Below are positions 26,027-34,380 of a stretch of DNA of 64,000 nt, one piece after another (within the stretch, counting starts at the first letter, position 1; each line of letters opens with the position of its first letter). The position numbers were made by a program, and so were the translations under genes. The stretch spans positions 1 through 64,000 of the forward strand of contig NZ_RDQF01000014.1 of assembly GCF_004114425.1 (NCBI RefSeq). Reading direction: 5' to 3'. Source of the DNA: Bradyrhizobium vignae (GTDB taxonomy: Bacteria; Pseudomonadota; Alphaproteobacteria; Rhizobiales; Xanthobacteraceae). The notes beneath the pieces are model-generated. The model had not been told where the DNA came from. It made no database searches and was given only the letters and a program-made list of their open reading frames with translations.

Positions 26027-27751
26027 TCATGCGATGCCTTCTTCCAGGATCGTAGCTGAATGACCTATCTGGTGGTCCCGCACAAGTTGCGGCATGGCGG
26101 CGATGAGGCTCTTGGTATATTCAGACTGTGGATTGCGAAATATCTCGTCAGTGGCGCCACTATCGACGATGCTCCCCCGGCGCATAACCATGATGCGATC
26201 GCTGATGTGACGAACAACACTGAGATCATGCGAGATGAAGAGATAACTTACGCCGAGGTGGTCCTTCAGATAACCGAGCAGGTCCAAGACCTGGGCCTGG
26301 ATCGAGACGTCGAGCGCCGAAACCGGCTCATCGCAGACGATTACAGCCGGATTTGGTGCGATCGCGCGGGCGATCGCAACGCGCTGGCGCTGACCACCCG
26401 AGAGCTCGAGCGGTCGTCGGTCCAGTAAGGCCTGGGATAGTCCGACCATGTCGAGCAGCTCGATAACGCGCTCCTGCCGCTTGCGCGGTGTCTCAACGTC
26501 GCTCGAAAGGCTGTCGGATATGATGCGTTCGACCGTCCAACGTGGATCAAACGAGCTAAGAGGATCCTGGTAAATGAGCGATATCAACCGCCGCCGAGCC
26601 CGCCGTTCGCGCTCGGCGAGCGTGGTCCAAGGCCGGCCTGCAAACCGAACGGCTCCCTCGTCAGGCTCGTCGAGCGCCAGGACCATGCGCGCCATCGTTG
26701 ACTTTCCTGATCCGGACTCACCCACGACGCCCAAAGTCTCGCCGGATCGCAGTTCGAAGGAGACGCCGTCCACAGCCGGCCGTAAAGTGCCATCCGGGCC
26801 CTTAAAGCGCTTCACCAGACTTGTCGCTTCGAGCAGGATGGGACGAGAGTTCGGCGGCGATTGCACGGCTGGCTGCGTCTGCCGGGCAGGCGAACGCACA
26901 ATGGTCGATGGTGAGAGGCGTGAGCCGCGCGGCCGGCCTGATGGCACAGCGTCCAGCAGCTGCTTAGTATAGGGGTGCCCCGGATCTCTGAATATTTGGA
27001 CGGGGTTACCACGTTCGACGACCTCGCCTCCTCGCATGACGAGGATCTCATCCGCCACGCGGGAGACCACTGCCAGATCGTGACTGATCAGGATCAGACC
27101 CTTGCCCCTCGTTTTGGTCTCCTCAAGGAGTGACAGCACATGAGCTTGCGCTGTCACATCGAGAGCGGTCGTTGGCTCGTCGGCGATCAGGATGCGCGGA
27201 TCGAGCGCAAGTGCCGAAGCGATGAGAGCCCGTTGACGCTGGCCGCCGGACAATTGATGCGGCAGCTGCTCAGCCTTGGTCTCGGGGTCAGGGACACCGA
27301 CAAGCTTAAGGAGAGCAATGACGCGCTGCGCGAGCTCCTCGCGTGATGATACCGCACGGTGGAGGCGCAGGCCTTCACCAATCTCTTTGCCGATCCGGCG
27401 AAGCGGGTCAAGCGAGACGAGTGCATCCTGTAATACAAAGCCAATCTCGTTGCCGCGGATGCGCCGCCAGGCACGATCGCTAAGTCCCATCAGGTCCGTC
27501 CCGTCCAAGCTTAGCTGGCGCGCATGGACATTGGCGTGGCGACCAGCGAGGCCTATGAGAGCCCGCGCAGTCACGCTCTTGCCCGAGCCGGATTCACCGA
27601 CAATCGCAAGACACTGTCCTGGTCGGAGGGAGAAGGATATACTACGCACAACCGTTTTCTCGTCGATGCCGCGCCCGAAGGAAACACGCAGCGAATCGAC
27701 CGTGAGGAGGTCTGCCTGCTGCGAGATAGGCTTGGGACGAAGCTGCAACAT
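26027..27751 (-). CDS. Fused peptide-type ABC transporter ATPase (DppD-DppF in one chain)
   Basis: 574 residues with two complete ABC ATPase domains. Domain 1 has Walker A 'GESGSGKSVTAR' (about 52-63), signature 'LSGGQRQRALIAS' and Walker B 'ILIADEPTTALD'. Domain 2 has 'GESGSGKSTMAR' (about 340), 'LSGGQRQRVAIARAI' and 'VIVCDEPVSALD'. Each ends with the oligopeptide/dipeptide-type extension ('GHPYTKQLLDAVP'; 'SEYTKSLIAAMP'). The pair drives the permeases encoded just upstream. The ATG directly follows the stop of the DppC-like gene (TGAATG), behind AAAGGTGA. Such fused ATPases are known in several peptide and opine-type importers. Confidence 0.93.
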   Translation of the reverse strand: MLQLRPKPISQQADLLTVDSLRVSFGRGIDEKTVVRSISFSLRPGQCLAIVGESGSGKSVTARALIGLAGRHANVHARQLSLDGTDLMGLSDRAWRRIRGNEIGFVLQDALVSLDPLRRIGKEIGEGLRLHRAVSSREELAQRVIALLKLVGVPDPETKAEQLPHQLSGGQRQRALIASALALDPRILIADEPTTALDVTAQAHVLSLLEETKTRGKGLILISHDLAVVSRVADEILVMRGGEVVERGNPVQIFRDPGHPYTKQLLDAVPSGRPRGSRLSPSTIVRSPARQTQPAVQSPPNSRPILLEATSLVKRFKGPDGTLRPAVDGVSFELRSGETLGVVGESGSGKSTMARMVLALDEPDEGAVRFAGRPWTTLAERERRARRRLISLIYQDPLSSFDPRWTVERIISDSLSSDVETPRKRQERVIELLDMVGLSQALLDRRPLELSGGQRQRVAIARAIAPNPAVIVCDEPVSALDVSIQAQVLDLLGYLKDHLGVSYLFISHDLSVVRHISDRIMVMRRGSIVDSGATDEIFRNPQSEYTKSLIAAMPQLVRDHQIGHSATILEEGIA

Positions 27752-28615
27752 TCACCTTTTTCCTTCCAGACGGTCCTGTAGATGGCGCCCGACGATGGTG
27801 ACGCTGAGGGCAAAGGCCGTCACGGCCAGACCGGGTATGATCTCCAGCCACCAGGCGTAGATCACATAATTCCGCCCGGCATTGAGCAACGCGCCCCATT
27901 CAGGGGCCGGGGGAGCGACGCCAAGACCTAGAAAGGCAAGACCGGAGGCCCAGATAATCGCCTGCCCCACGCCGATCGTCATCATTGCTGTTAGCGGGTT
28001 CATGGCGTTCGGAAAAATATGCCTCCACACGATACGGGGAAATGGATGGCCCTGCACCTTGGCGGCCTCCACATACCCTGCCCCCTTGATGGAGAGCATC
28101 TGGCCTCTGATCATGCGCGCATAGCCTGGCGCTGTGCCGATTCCGACAGCTATGACTTCAGTCAATACAGATGGCCCAAAAACGCTCACAAACACGAGGG
28201 CGAGCAAGAGCGTGGGAATTGCGAAAAGCACGTCGACAATCCGGCTGAGGATGCTGTCGAATACGCCACCAGAAAGTGCGGCGGCGGCGCCGAAAACCAT
28301 CGCAATGGACATGCTCAGCGCCGTCGCACCAAGTCCGATGGCCAGGGATTGGGCTGCCCCCTCGACTACTCGAGAGTAAAGATCTCGACCCAGTTGATCA
28401 GTTCCGAACCAATGGGCGATCGACGGAGACTGCAATGACGATCTCAAATCAATAGCGAGCGGATCGTGCGTCTGCAGCACCTTTGGCGCCATAGCCGCGA
28501 GGGCAAAGAGGCCAATGATGATGAGACAGACGGCAACTCGGAAGGGAACATGGCGGACGATTGCCAGGACTTCTTTGAACGGCCGAGACACGGTGACTTC
28601 GGCGAACATGCTCAT
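27752..28615 (-). CDS. ABC transporter permease, DppC type
   Basis: 287 residues from the ATG at 28615, whose first bases overlap the stop of the preceding permease gene. A longer upstream frame exists but lies inside that gene. The N-terminal domain and first helix ('VAVCLIIIGLFALAAMAPKV') are followed by 'HWFGTDQLGRDLYSRVVEGA', the conserved DppC/OppC segment. The EAA-type cytoplasmic loop is 'YVEAAKVQGHPFPRIVWRHI'. Six membrane segments are expected. Together with the DppB-like protein it forms the membrane channel. Confidence 0.92.
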   Translation of the reverse strand: MSMFAEVTVSRPFKEVLAIVRHVPFRVAVCLIIIGLFALAAMAPKVLQTHDPLAIDLRSSLQSPSIAHWFGTDQLGRDLYSRVVEGAAQSLAIGLGATALSMSIAMVFGAAAALSGGVFDSILSRIVDVLFAIPTLLLALVFVSVFGPSVLTEVIAVGIGTAPGYARMIRGQMLSIKGAGYVEAAKVQGHPFPRIVWRHIFPNAMNPLTAMMTIGVGQAIIWASGLAFLGLGVAPPAPEWGALLNAGRNYVIYAWWLEIIPGLAVTAFALSVTIVGRHLQDRLEGKR

Positions 28616-29568
28616 CTCAACTTGATCCTCGGATCGACCACCCGGTAAGTCAGATCGACAATCACACTGACCACAGCGAATAGGCCCGCAGAGATCAAAA
28701 CAGCTCCCGAGACAATCGGAACATCTCTCGAGGACGTTGCAGCGACAAGGACTCCACCCAGGCCTTGACGGGCGAAAACCACCTCGATCAAAATCGCGCC
28801 CGAAAGAAGTTTGCCGAGCGCCCAACCTGATAAAGTAATGCCGGGCAATGCAGCGTGGCGGAGGACATGGCGAAGCCTGACGCCGAAATCGCTCATACCT
28901 CGGGCGCGCGCCGACGTAACGAACGGCTGCTCGAGCACGCGCGTGAACTCGTTCTGAACGACTTGTCCGAAAAAGCCAGACAGTTCAAGGGCCAACGCAA
29001 GTGTCGGCAGAACGAGCCCGATCGGCGAATTTCCACCGATGACCGGAAAAATGCGCAGCTTTACCGCAAAGACAACCAGCAGAATTGTGGCTAGCCAGTA
29101 AGGCGGCACAGTTGCCAAAAAGACTTGCATGTCATTGAGCAGCTTCGACCATATGTTGTCTCTGCCGGCGATGAACAAGGTTGTCAGGATTGCGATAATC
29201 CATGCGATCAGCAGCCCGGCGATCGCCAGAACAATCGTGGGGCCAATCTGTTCCGCGATGATCCCTGCGACAGGCCGATGCTGCTGGTACGATTCGCCAA
29301 GGTCTCCATGCAGGATTCGCAATATGTACTTGCCGTACTGAACCGCGAGCGGTTGATCAAAGCCGTATTTAGCATTGATCGCTGCAAGCTCTGCCGACGA
29401 CGCCGCCCCGACGTTGCCACTCGTCACATTGATGATGATCTGGGCGCGATCTCCAGGCAGCACACACTGAATCAGGAACGCAAACGTTGCGGCAGCCCAG
29501 ACCACGGCCACGCCTGACAGTATTCGGCGCGCGAACCAAACAATGGGACGATGGGCTACTATCTTCAC
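28612..29568 (-). CDS. ABC transporter permease, DppB type
   Basis: About 318 residues from a GTG at 29568 just after the binding-protein stop; an ATG at 29601 inside the previous gene is an alternative. 'ARRILSGVAVVWAAATFAFL' is the typical first helix, 'LPGDRAQIIINV' the periplasmic part, 'YGFDQPLAVQYGKYI' the conserved DppB motif, and 'TSARARGMSDFGVRLRHVLR' the EAA loop. It pairs with the DppC-like permease. Confidence 0.92.
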   Translation of the reverse strand: MKIVAHRPIVWFARRILSGVAVVWAAATFAFLIQCVLPGDRAQIIINVTSGNVGAASSAELAAINAKYGFDQPLAVQYGKYILRILHGDLGESYQQHRPVAGIIAEQIGPTIVLAIAGLLIAWIIAILTTLFIAGRDNIWSKLLNDMQVFLATVPPYWLATILLVVFAVKLRIFPVIGGNSPIGLVLPTLALALELSGFFGQVVQNEFTRVLEQPFVTSARARGMSDFGVRLRHVLRHAALPGITLSGWALGKLLSGAILIEVVFARQGLGGVLVAATSSRDVPIVSGAVLISAGLFAVVSVIVDLTYRVVDPRIKLR

Positions 29569-29572
29569 GGCG

Positions 29573-31261
29573 TCATTTCTTGTCGTCAAAATGAGCATCA
29601 TAGAAGACAGGTTCTCCAACTGACCCGCGGTCCAGCCAAACGTCTTTCAGGTTCGGCTTGGTCGCCAAAGTTACGTCCAGCACCGTGAGGCCAATCACGG
29701 GAGCCTCATCAACGATCCTACGTTCCGCCTGCTGGTAGAGGTCCGTACGTTCAGCCCCATTGAAATTCTGCTCCGCTTTTTGAATGACGTCCCAAAGCGT
29801 CAGATCCTGGTAGCGTGAAGGATTGAAGCGATTGGACTCGCCATTCTGGTCCGGTTTCCACGAGATCCGGAATATCTCGGCGCCGGGGGCAACCCAATAG
29901 AGGAGAACGACCTCATAATCATCGGGTCCGAGGTTTTTTCCGGCGAAGAAATCAGCGGGATTGGTGGGCTGAAGACGTACGTCAAAACCGGCCGCCCTTG
30001 CCTGCTGCTGGATAACTTGCAAGGCTTGCTCGCCATCTGGCTTCAGAAAAGCGTTCGAATAGGAAATGCGCACGATAAGCGGGTTGCCGTTCTTCACACG
30101 AACGCCGCTAGGATTACGCTCAGTCCAACCCGCCTGATCAAGCAGCTGATTGGCTTTCCGAATATCGTACGCATAGGAGCGCCCGAGCTCATGCAGGTAT
30201 TCCGGCGAGCTCTGACTTAGCGCGCCGTTGCCTTCAAATGGCAAAGAGCCAAGGAAGGATGTGTCGACCGCGGCCTTTCGGTTAGTAGAATAGGCAAAGG
30301 CCTTGCGGACGAGCACGTCGTCAAATGGAGGCCGGGCCGTGTACAACGCCAGGCGCAGGGGGGTGCCGCCGGTCAGGTGCCGCAATACTGGAAAGCGGGA
30401 ATTTGCGTCTTTCCATGCCACAGCCGGGATGTCGTATATGGCATCGGTCTCCCCCGTGATCAGCGAGCCGTATCGGACAGTCTGATCTGGCAGAAACTTC
30501 CAGCTAATCCCGTCAACGTAAGCCGGCCCCTGATGTTTGGCGGTGGCCGGTGCTGAATTGTAGTCGGGATTGCGGCGAAAGGTGACTTCTTGCCCGTGAC
30601 GCCACTTGTCAACAATGAATGGACCTGAACCGACAGGGTTCTCGCAATTCACCGCAAGTCCACGTTTCAGGGCCGATGGAGAGAGGATGCCTTGTGAGGA
30701 TTGAGCGAACACGTTCAGCAAGGGCTGGAACGGCACCTTCAATTTTATCTGCAACCTCAGAGGAGCGATTGCCCTTGCCGATTCGAAGCTATCGCTAAGA
30801 TAAGGAGCGGCAGTCGGATTACGAAGATCGGGGTCGTTGCTGAGCCATCCGTTGATATTGTCAGCGATGGCCTGCGCATCGAGAGGAGTCCCATCCGTGA
30901 ACTTCACATTGGGCTTTATCTCAAATGTGTATACCTTTTTGTCGTCGGAGATTGTCCATGACTCGGCCAACCATGGCACAATCTCGCCATTCTCGCTGCG
31001 GGCAACCAGATTATCGCTGTACTGGCGTTGCAGATACCATTGCTGCACCCACCCTCCGAACAGGCACGGCGGCTCTTGAAAATGCCCGTAACGAATAACG
31101 CCTCCTGGCTTGACGTTGCCGGCCGGCGCCTCTTGTGCATGGCCGCTCGGCGCAAACTGTGACAGGCTTTGGAGCACGAACAGGCCAGCCACCACTTTTC
31201 TTCCGCGATGGTTCGACTGGCAGGTGAAACGCCTCGATGATTGCGCATTCGATAACGACAT
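29573..31261 (-). CDS. Periplasmic solute-binding protein, peptide/nickel family (SBP_bac_5)
   Basis: 562 residues from the ATG at 31261, with GGAG upstream; a longer frame to 31741 is out of register with the real N-terminus. A Sec signal with a basic start is followed by 'VVAGLFVLQSLSQFAPSGHA'. The mature protein has the family 5 pattern: 'IVPWLAESWTISDDKKVYTF', 'IKPNVKFTDGTPLDAQAIAD', 'VGSGPFIVDKW', 'NPDYNSAP', 'VRKAFAYSTNRKAAVD'. It delivers a substrate to the DppB/DppC/ATPase importer. The monooxygenase gene upstream hints at an organosulfur or similar compound rather than peptides. Confidence 0.9.
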   Translation of the reverse strand: MSLSNAQSSRRFTCQSNHRGRKVVAGLFVLQSLSQFAPSGHAQEAPAGNVKPGGVIRYGHFQEPPCLFGGWVQQWYLQRQYSDNLVARSENGEIVPWLAESWTISDDKKVYTFEIKPNVKFTDGTPLDAQAIADNINGWLSNDPDLRNPTAAPYLSDSFESARAIAPLRLQIKLKVPFQPLLNVFAQSSQGILSPSALKRGLAVNCENPVGSGPFIVDKWRHGQEVTFRRNPDYNSAPATAKHQGPAYVDGISWKFLPDQTVRYGSLITGETDAIYDIPAVAWKDANSRFPVLRHLTGGTPLRLALYTARPPFDDVLVRKAFAYSTNRKAAVDTSFLGSLPFEGNGALSQSSPEYLHELGRSYAYDIRKANQLLDQAGWTERNPSGVRVKNGNPLIVRISYSNAFLKPDGEQALQVIQQQARAAGFDVRLQPTNPADFFAGKNLGPDDYEVVLLYWVAPGAEIFRISWKPDQNGESNRFNPSRYQDLTLWDVIQKAEQNFNGAERTDLYQQAERRIVDEAPVIGLTVLDVTLATKPNLKDVWLDRGSVGEPVFYDAHFDDKK

Positions 31262-31304
31262 ATCCAAGCTCCAGGGCAATAAATGCGGACGCGAGAATGC
31301 AGTG

Positions 31305-32645
31305 TCAGACCGCCGACCTACTCGCCGTTCTTTCCGGTTCGATGTGAAGGGGAATTCCCAAATGCTCGCGCAATGTCTCTCCCCGATACTCTGTGCGAAA
31401 CAGACCGCGCTTCTGGAGGAGGGGCACGACATGGTCGACAAAGGCCGCAGTGCCATCGGCCAGCACGTCCGGAATGATGTTGAAACCATCGACCGCGCCA
31501 GCGCGGAACCAAGCCTCAATTGACTGAGCGATCTGCTCGGGCGAGCCCACGACCAAGCGGTGGCCAAAAGCTTGAACGCTGCTGATGATCTCGCGAACCG
31601 TCCGGCCTTGACGCGCCAGAGTTTCGATCGTGCGATGGTGCCCCACAGAAAACGGAACTGTATCCGCATCGGGCAAGATCTCTTCCGGGATAGGCCTTTC
31701 GAGGCTGAGCTTCTCGACCGCCACTCCCATGCTTCGTGCAAGAGCGGCGGTGGCGCGCTCCAGATCGATCAACTCGTCAAGTTGCTCTTTGCGACGAGCC
31801 GCCTCTTCTTCGGTTCCGCCGATGCAGGTGACAAGACCTGGGAGGATGAGCGGAGCCGCAGGGCGGCCGAATTGACGAGAGAGAGCACGCAGGCGCTCGG
31901 CCTCCTGGAGCGCGGTTGTCAAGTCTCCGGCTGCCGCAAACACGACATCTGCACTGCGGGCACCAAGCCGTAATCCGGGATCCGAGCCGCCCGCTTGAAC
32001 GATGACTGGATGGCCTTGAGGCGAAGCGGGATGTGTAAGTGGGCCTCGGATGCCAAAACTATTCGTATCAGGGTCGAGCAGCCGGAATTGACTCTGATCT
32101 GCGTAAACTCCCGCAGCCTGATCGGCGATGATCATCTCGCCACTCCAGCTCAGCCAGAGAGCACGGACGGTTTCAACAAAGTCCTCGGCGCGTCGGTAGC
32201 GATCCGCTCGTGCGACCTCCTGACCGCCAAAGTTCGCCACCGTCGCAGGGCTCGACGTCGTGACCGCGTTCCACGCGGCGCGGCCACCGCTAATGACATC
32301 GAGCGATTGGAAACGCCGAGCGAGATTGTATGGCTCATTGTAGGTTGTCGATGCGGTGGCGATCAGCCCAATCCGCTCCGTTTCGCGTGCAATCACAGTG
32401 AGAACCAGCGTAGGTTCGAGCCCATTGAGCGGCGGCTGGTGCGTAATGTCGGAATTGATCGCGGGGGTATCGGCGAGGAATACGGCATCCAGCAGACCGT
32501 GCTCCGCAAGCTTCGCAGCCCGGACGTAGTGCTCGATATCAAAGAACGCGCTTGGATTTGTGCCCGGCCAGCGCCACGCGGCAGAGTGACCGCCAGCACC
32601 GTGGAGATTTAGGCCGATATGGAGCATAGGACTGACCGAAGACAT
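31305..32645 (-). CDS. FMN-dependent luciferase-like monooxygenase (NtaA/SnaA/DszA family)
   Basis: 446 residues from the ATG at 32645 (a GTG one codon earlier is possible), behind GGGGGTGTG. The TIM-barrel luciferase fold is supported by 'KLAEHGLLDAVFLADTPAIN', 'LEPTLVLTVIARETERIGLI', 'STTYNEPYNLARRFQSLD', 'GGRAAWNAVTTSSP' and 'HPVIVQAGGSDPGLRLGAR', all typical of the nitrilotriacetate, pristinamycin IIA and dibenzothiophene-sulfone monooxygenase group. It uses reduced FMN supplied by a separate reductase, not encoded here. It is the first gene of the five-gene operon, 43 bases before the binding protein, suggesting oxidative breakdown of the imported compound. Confidence 0.9.
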   Translation of the reverse strand: MSSVSPMLHIGLNLHGAGGHSAAWRWPGTNPSAFFDIEHYVRAAKLAEHGLLDAVFLADTPAINSDITHQPPLNGLEPTLVLTVIARETERIGLIATASTTYNEPYNLARRFQSLDVISGGRAAWNAVTTSSPATVANFGGQEVARADRYRRAEDFVETVRALWLSWSGEMIIADQAAGVYADQSQFRLLDPDTNSFGIRGPLTHPASPQGHPVIVQAGGSDPGLRLGARSADVVFAAAGDLTTALQEAERLRALSRQFGRPAAPLILPGLVTCIGGTEEEAARRKEQLDELIDLERATAALARSMGVAVEKLSLERPIPEEILPDADTVPFSVGHHRTIETLARQGRTVREIISSVQAFGHRLVVGSPEQIAQSIEAWFRAGAVDGFNIIPDVLADGTAAFVDHVVPLLQKRGLFRTEYRGETLREHLGIPLHIEPERTASRSAV

Positions 32646-34315
32646 CACACCCCCGAATGCAGCGGCCTCTTAGCCGACTTGATACATCTTGAAACTCCGA
32701 CCTTCGCCAGCGGTCTCGGCGACCATCCTGCCCCTTCTCGAAGGTCCGCCCTGAATGCCCGCGAACAGACATGTTGAGGAGACTAACAACAAGCCACTCA
32801 TTGGTGTGAGAGGGATATCACCAAAGACATCCTGGCTACCTCTTGGCACCTTCTCGCAGCGGGGCGAGGCGCAGGAGGCCTTCGACCACGACCATGCCCA
32901 CTGGCGCACAGGTGCGTTAAACTCGATTTCCTCGCTGAGCTGTTTCAAAACGGGTGCCTTCATATTGGCTCTGCACAGCTCATCAAGATGCCCCGCCACT
33001 TCTCTGGAAAGCATTTTGGACGCCTCTTCGCGATCACAAAACGCCTGGACTCCGTCGCCGATGCGAGCGCGGGTCGCGAAAGAATGTGTAGAGGTTGAAA
33101 GCAGCCAAACGCAATAGTTGAGTATTCCAATCTACTCTCCTCACTTGGCATCCTCTTCTCTCGCGAGTCTCTATCCTCTTCGTTCAAGAGGCTGGTCGCC
33201 GATCAGGCTCACGGATGACACCGATGCCTACGATCGCACCGGCTTCAATTTGGAGGATGGGCACGGAACCGAGCGACATGAATTGATGCATTCGAGAACA
33301 CATCAGACATTCGGCGCGACAATGTTGATCAGCAGCTTAGCTGCCGACTTTGGCAAATAAGCGCAGCCGGCAAGCTTGCACTCGGAAACTATCTAATAAT
33401 GCGATGAAACACTCGAAATTCGCGATGCTCCTTGTAAGATAAGGCCCGGCTGATTGGGAAAGGCCGGGCCAGCATTTGTCGGCGACTATGTACCCAGTTG
33501 TCCGGATCTCTGCATGCACTTTAAGGAGGGCCAAATTCGAGGAGGTGGTGACGAGACTTCATAGTCAGGAACGGAAGCGGTCGTGATATTAGCCGGGGGC
33601 CGCGGCGCCAGTGATGCACCGATGAAACGCGAAAGCGTGACCTGCCTCGCAATACGGTCAGTGGATTGGTCTGCGCCTGCATACGAGCACCGCTGGGCAG
33701 GACGCATGTAGCCGCGGGCACCCCAATGTCCGCGATCGTCCCCCAGCCGCCTGAAACGGATTGCCGATGCGGTCCCGGAATCGAATGCTTGGCGCAAGCC
33801 GAACCCCGCCTCTTCACAGAGCAACTTGGCAAGAGCCATCGAGCCCGGCATCTGGCGTGTGTCGAGACGTAACGGGGATGTTTGTGGCGGCCATGGCGCC
33901 AAGCGGCGATCAACGTGTAGAAAGCGCCGACAGAGCAGGCCCCTTCGCTAGCGGATTGTCGAACTCGGCGCATTCTTGGCGATGAGACACGCGCTTCGTC
34001 TAGCGCATTTTGGCAAATAGCCGATGCTGGATTTGCAATCCCCCAAGCAGCAAGGCAATCCGCGGCATACCGAATGCTGCGCTCCCTCTCTTGCGACTAC
34101 CTGCTCCCGCATCTGAAGGGCAGACAGAATGACGGCATACTCGATGGTGTTACAAGACTTACGCGCAGCCAATCCTGGTGGCCGGATTGGAGATAACCAC
34201 GACCGCAGGATGCGTTGCCCGATGCTCTTATGCCCTCCAGGACAAATTTACCGATCGAAGGATGCAGCGTGCTCGAAGAAGGCACTAGCCCGCCCTAGTT
34301 CGTTTCTCGGGTGAC
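32646..34315. other. Gene-poor stretch of about 1.7 kb
   Basis: No gene supported. A hairpin with an 8-bp stem (GGCCCGGC/GCCGGGCC) and 12-base loop lies at 33443-33470. A short similar segment occurs twice (near 33342-33380 and 34003-34040, both containing TTTGGCAAATA), which may be a relic of a duplicated element. The frame 32670-33014 (minus) has no recognised family. Confidence 0.35.
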
Positions 34316-34333
34316 GTCAGGTTTTGGAAAGCT
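34316..34333 (+). promoter_or_regulatory. tts box (TtsI binding site)
   Basis: GTCAGGTTTTGGAAAGCT, two mismatches to the core, followed by AA as in the consensus. It ends 47 bases before the ATG at 34381, which also supports that start over the ATG at 34363. Confidence 0.8.
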
Positions 34334-34380
34334 AACGTTCGTAGCGATGGAACTAGACAGCGATGTCAACGGACGGGATC

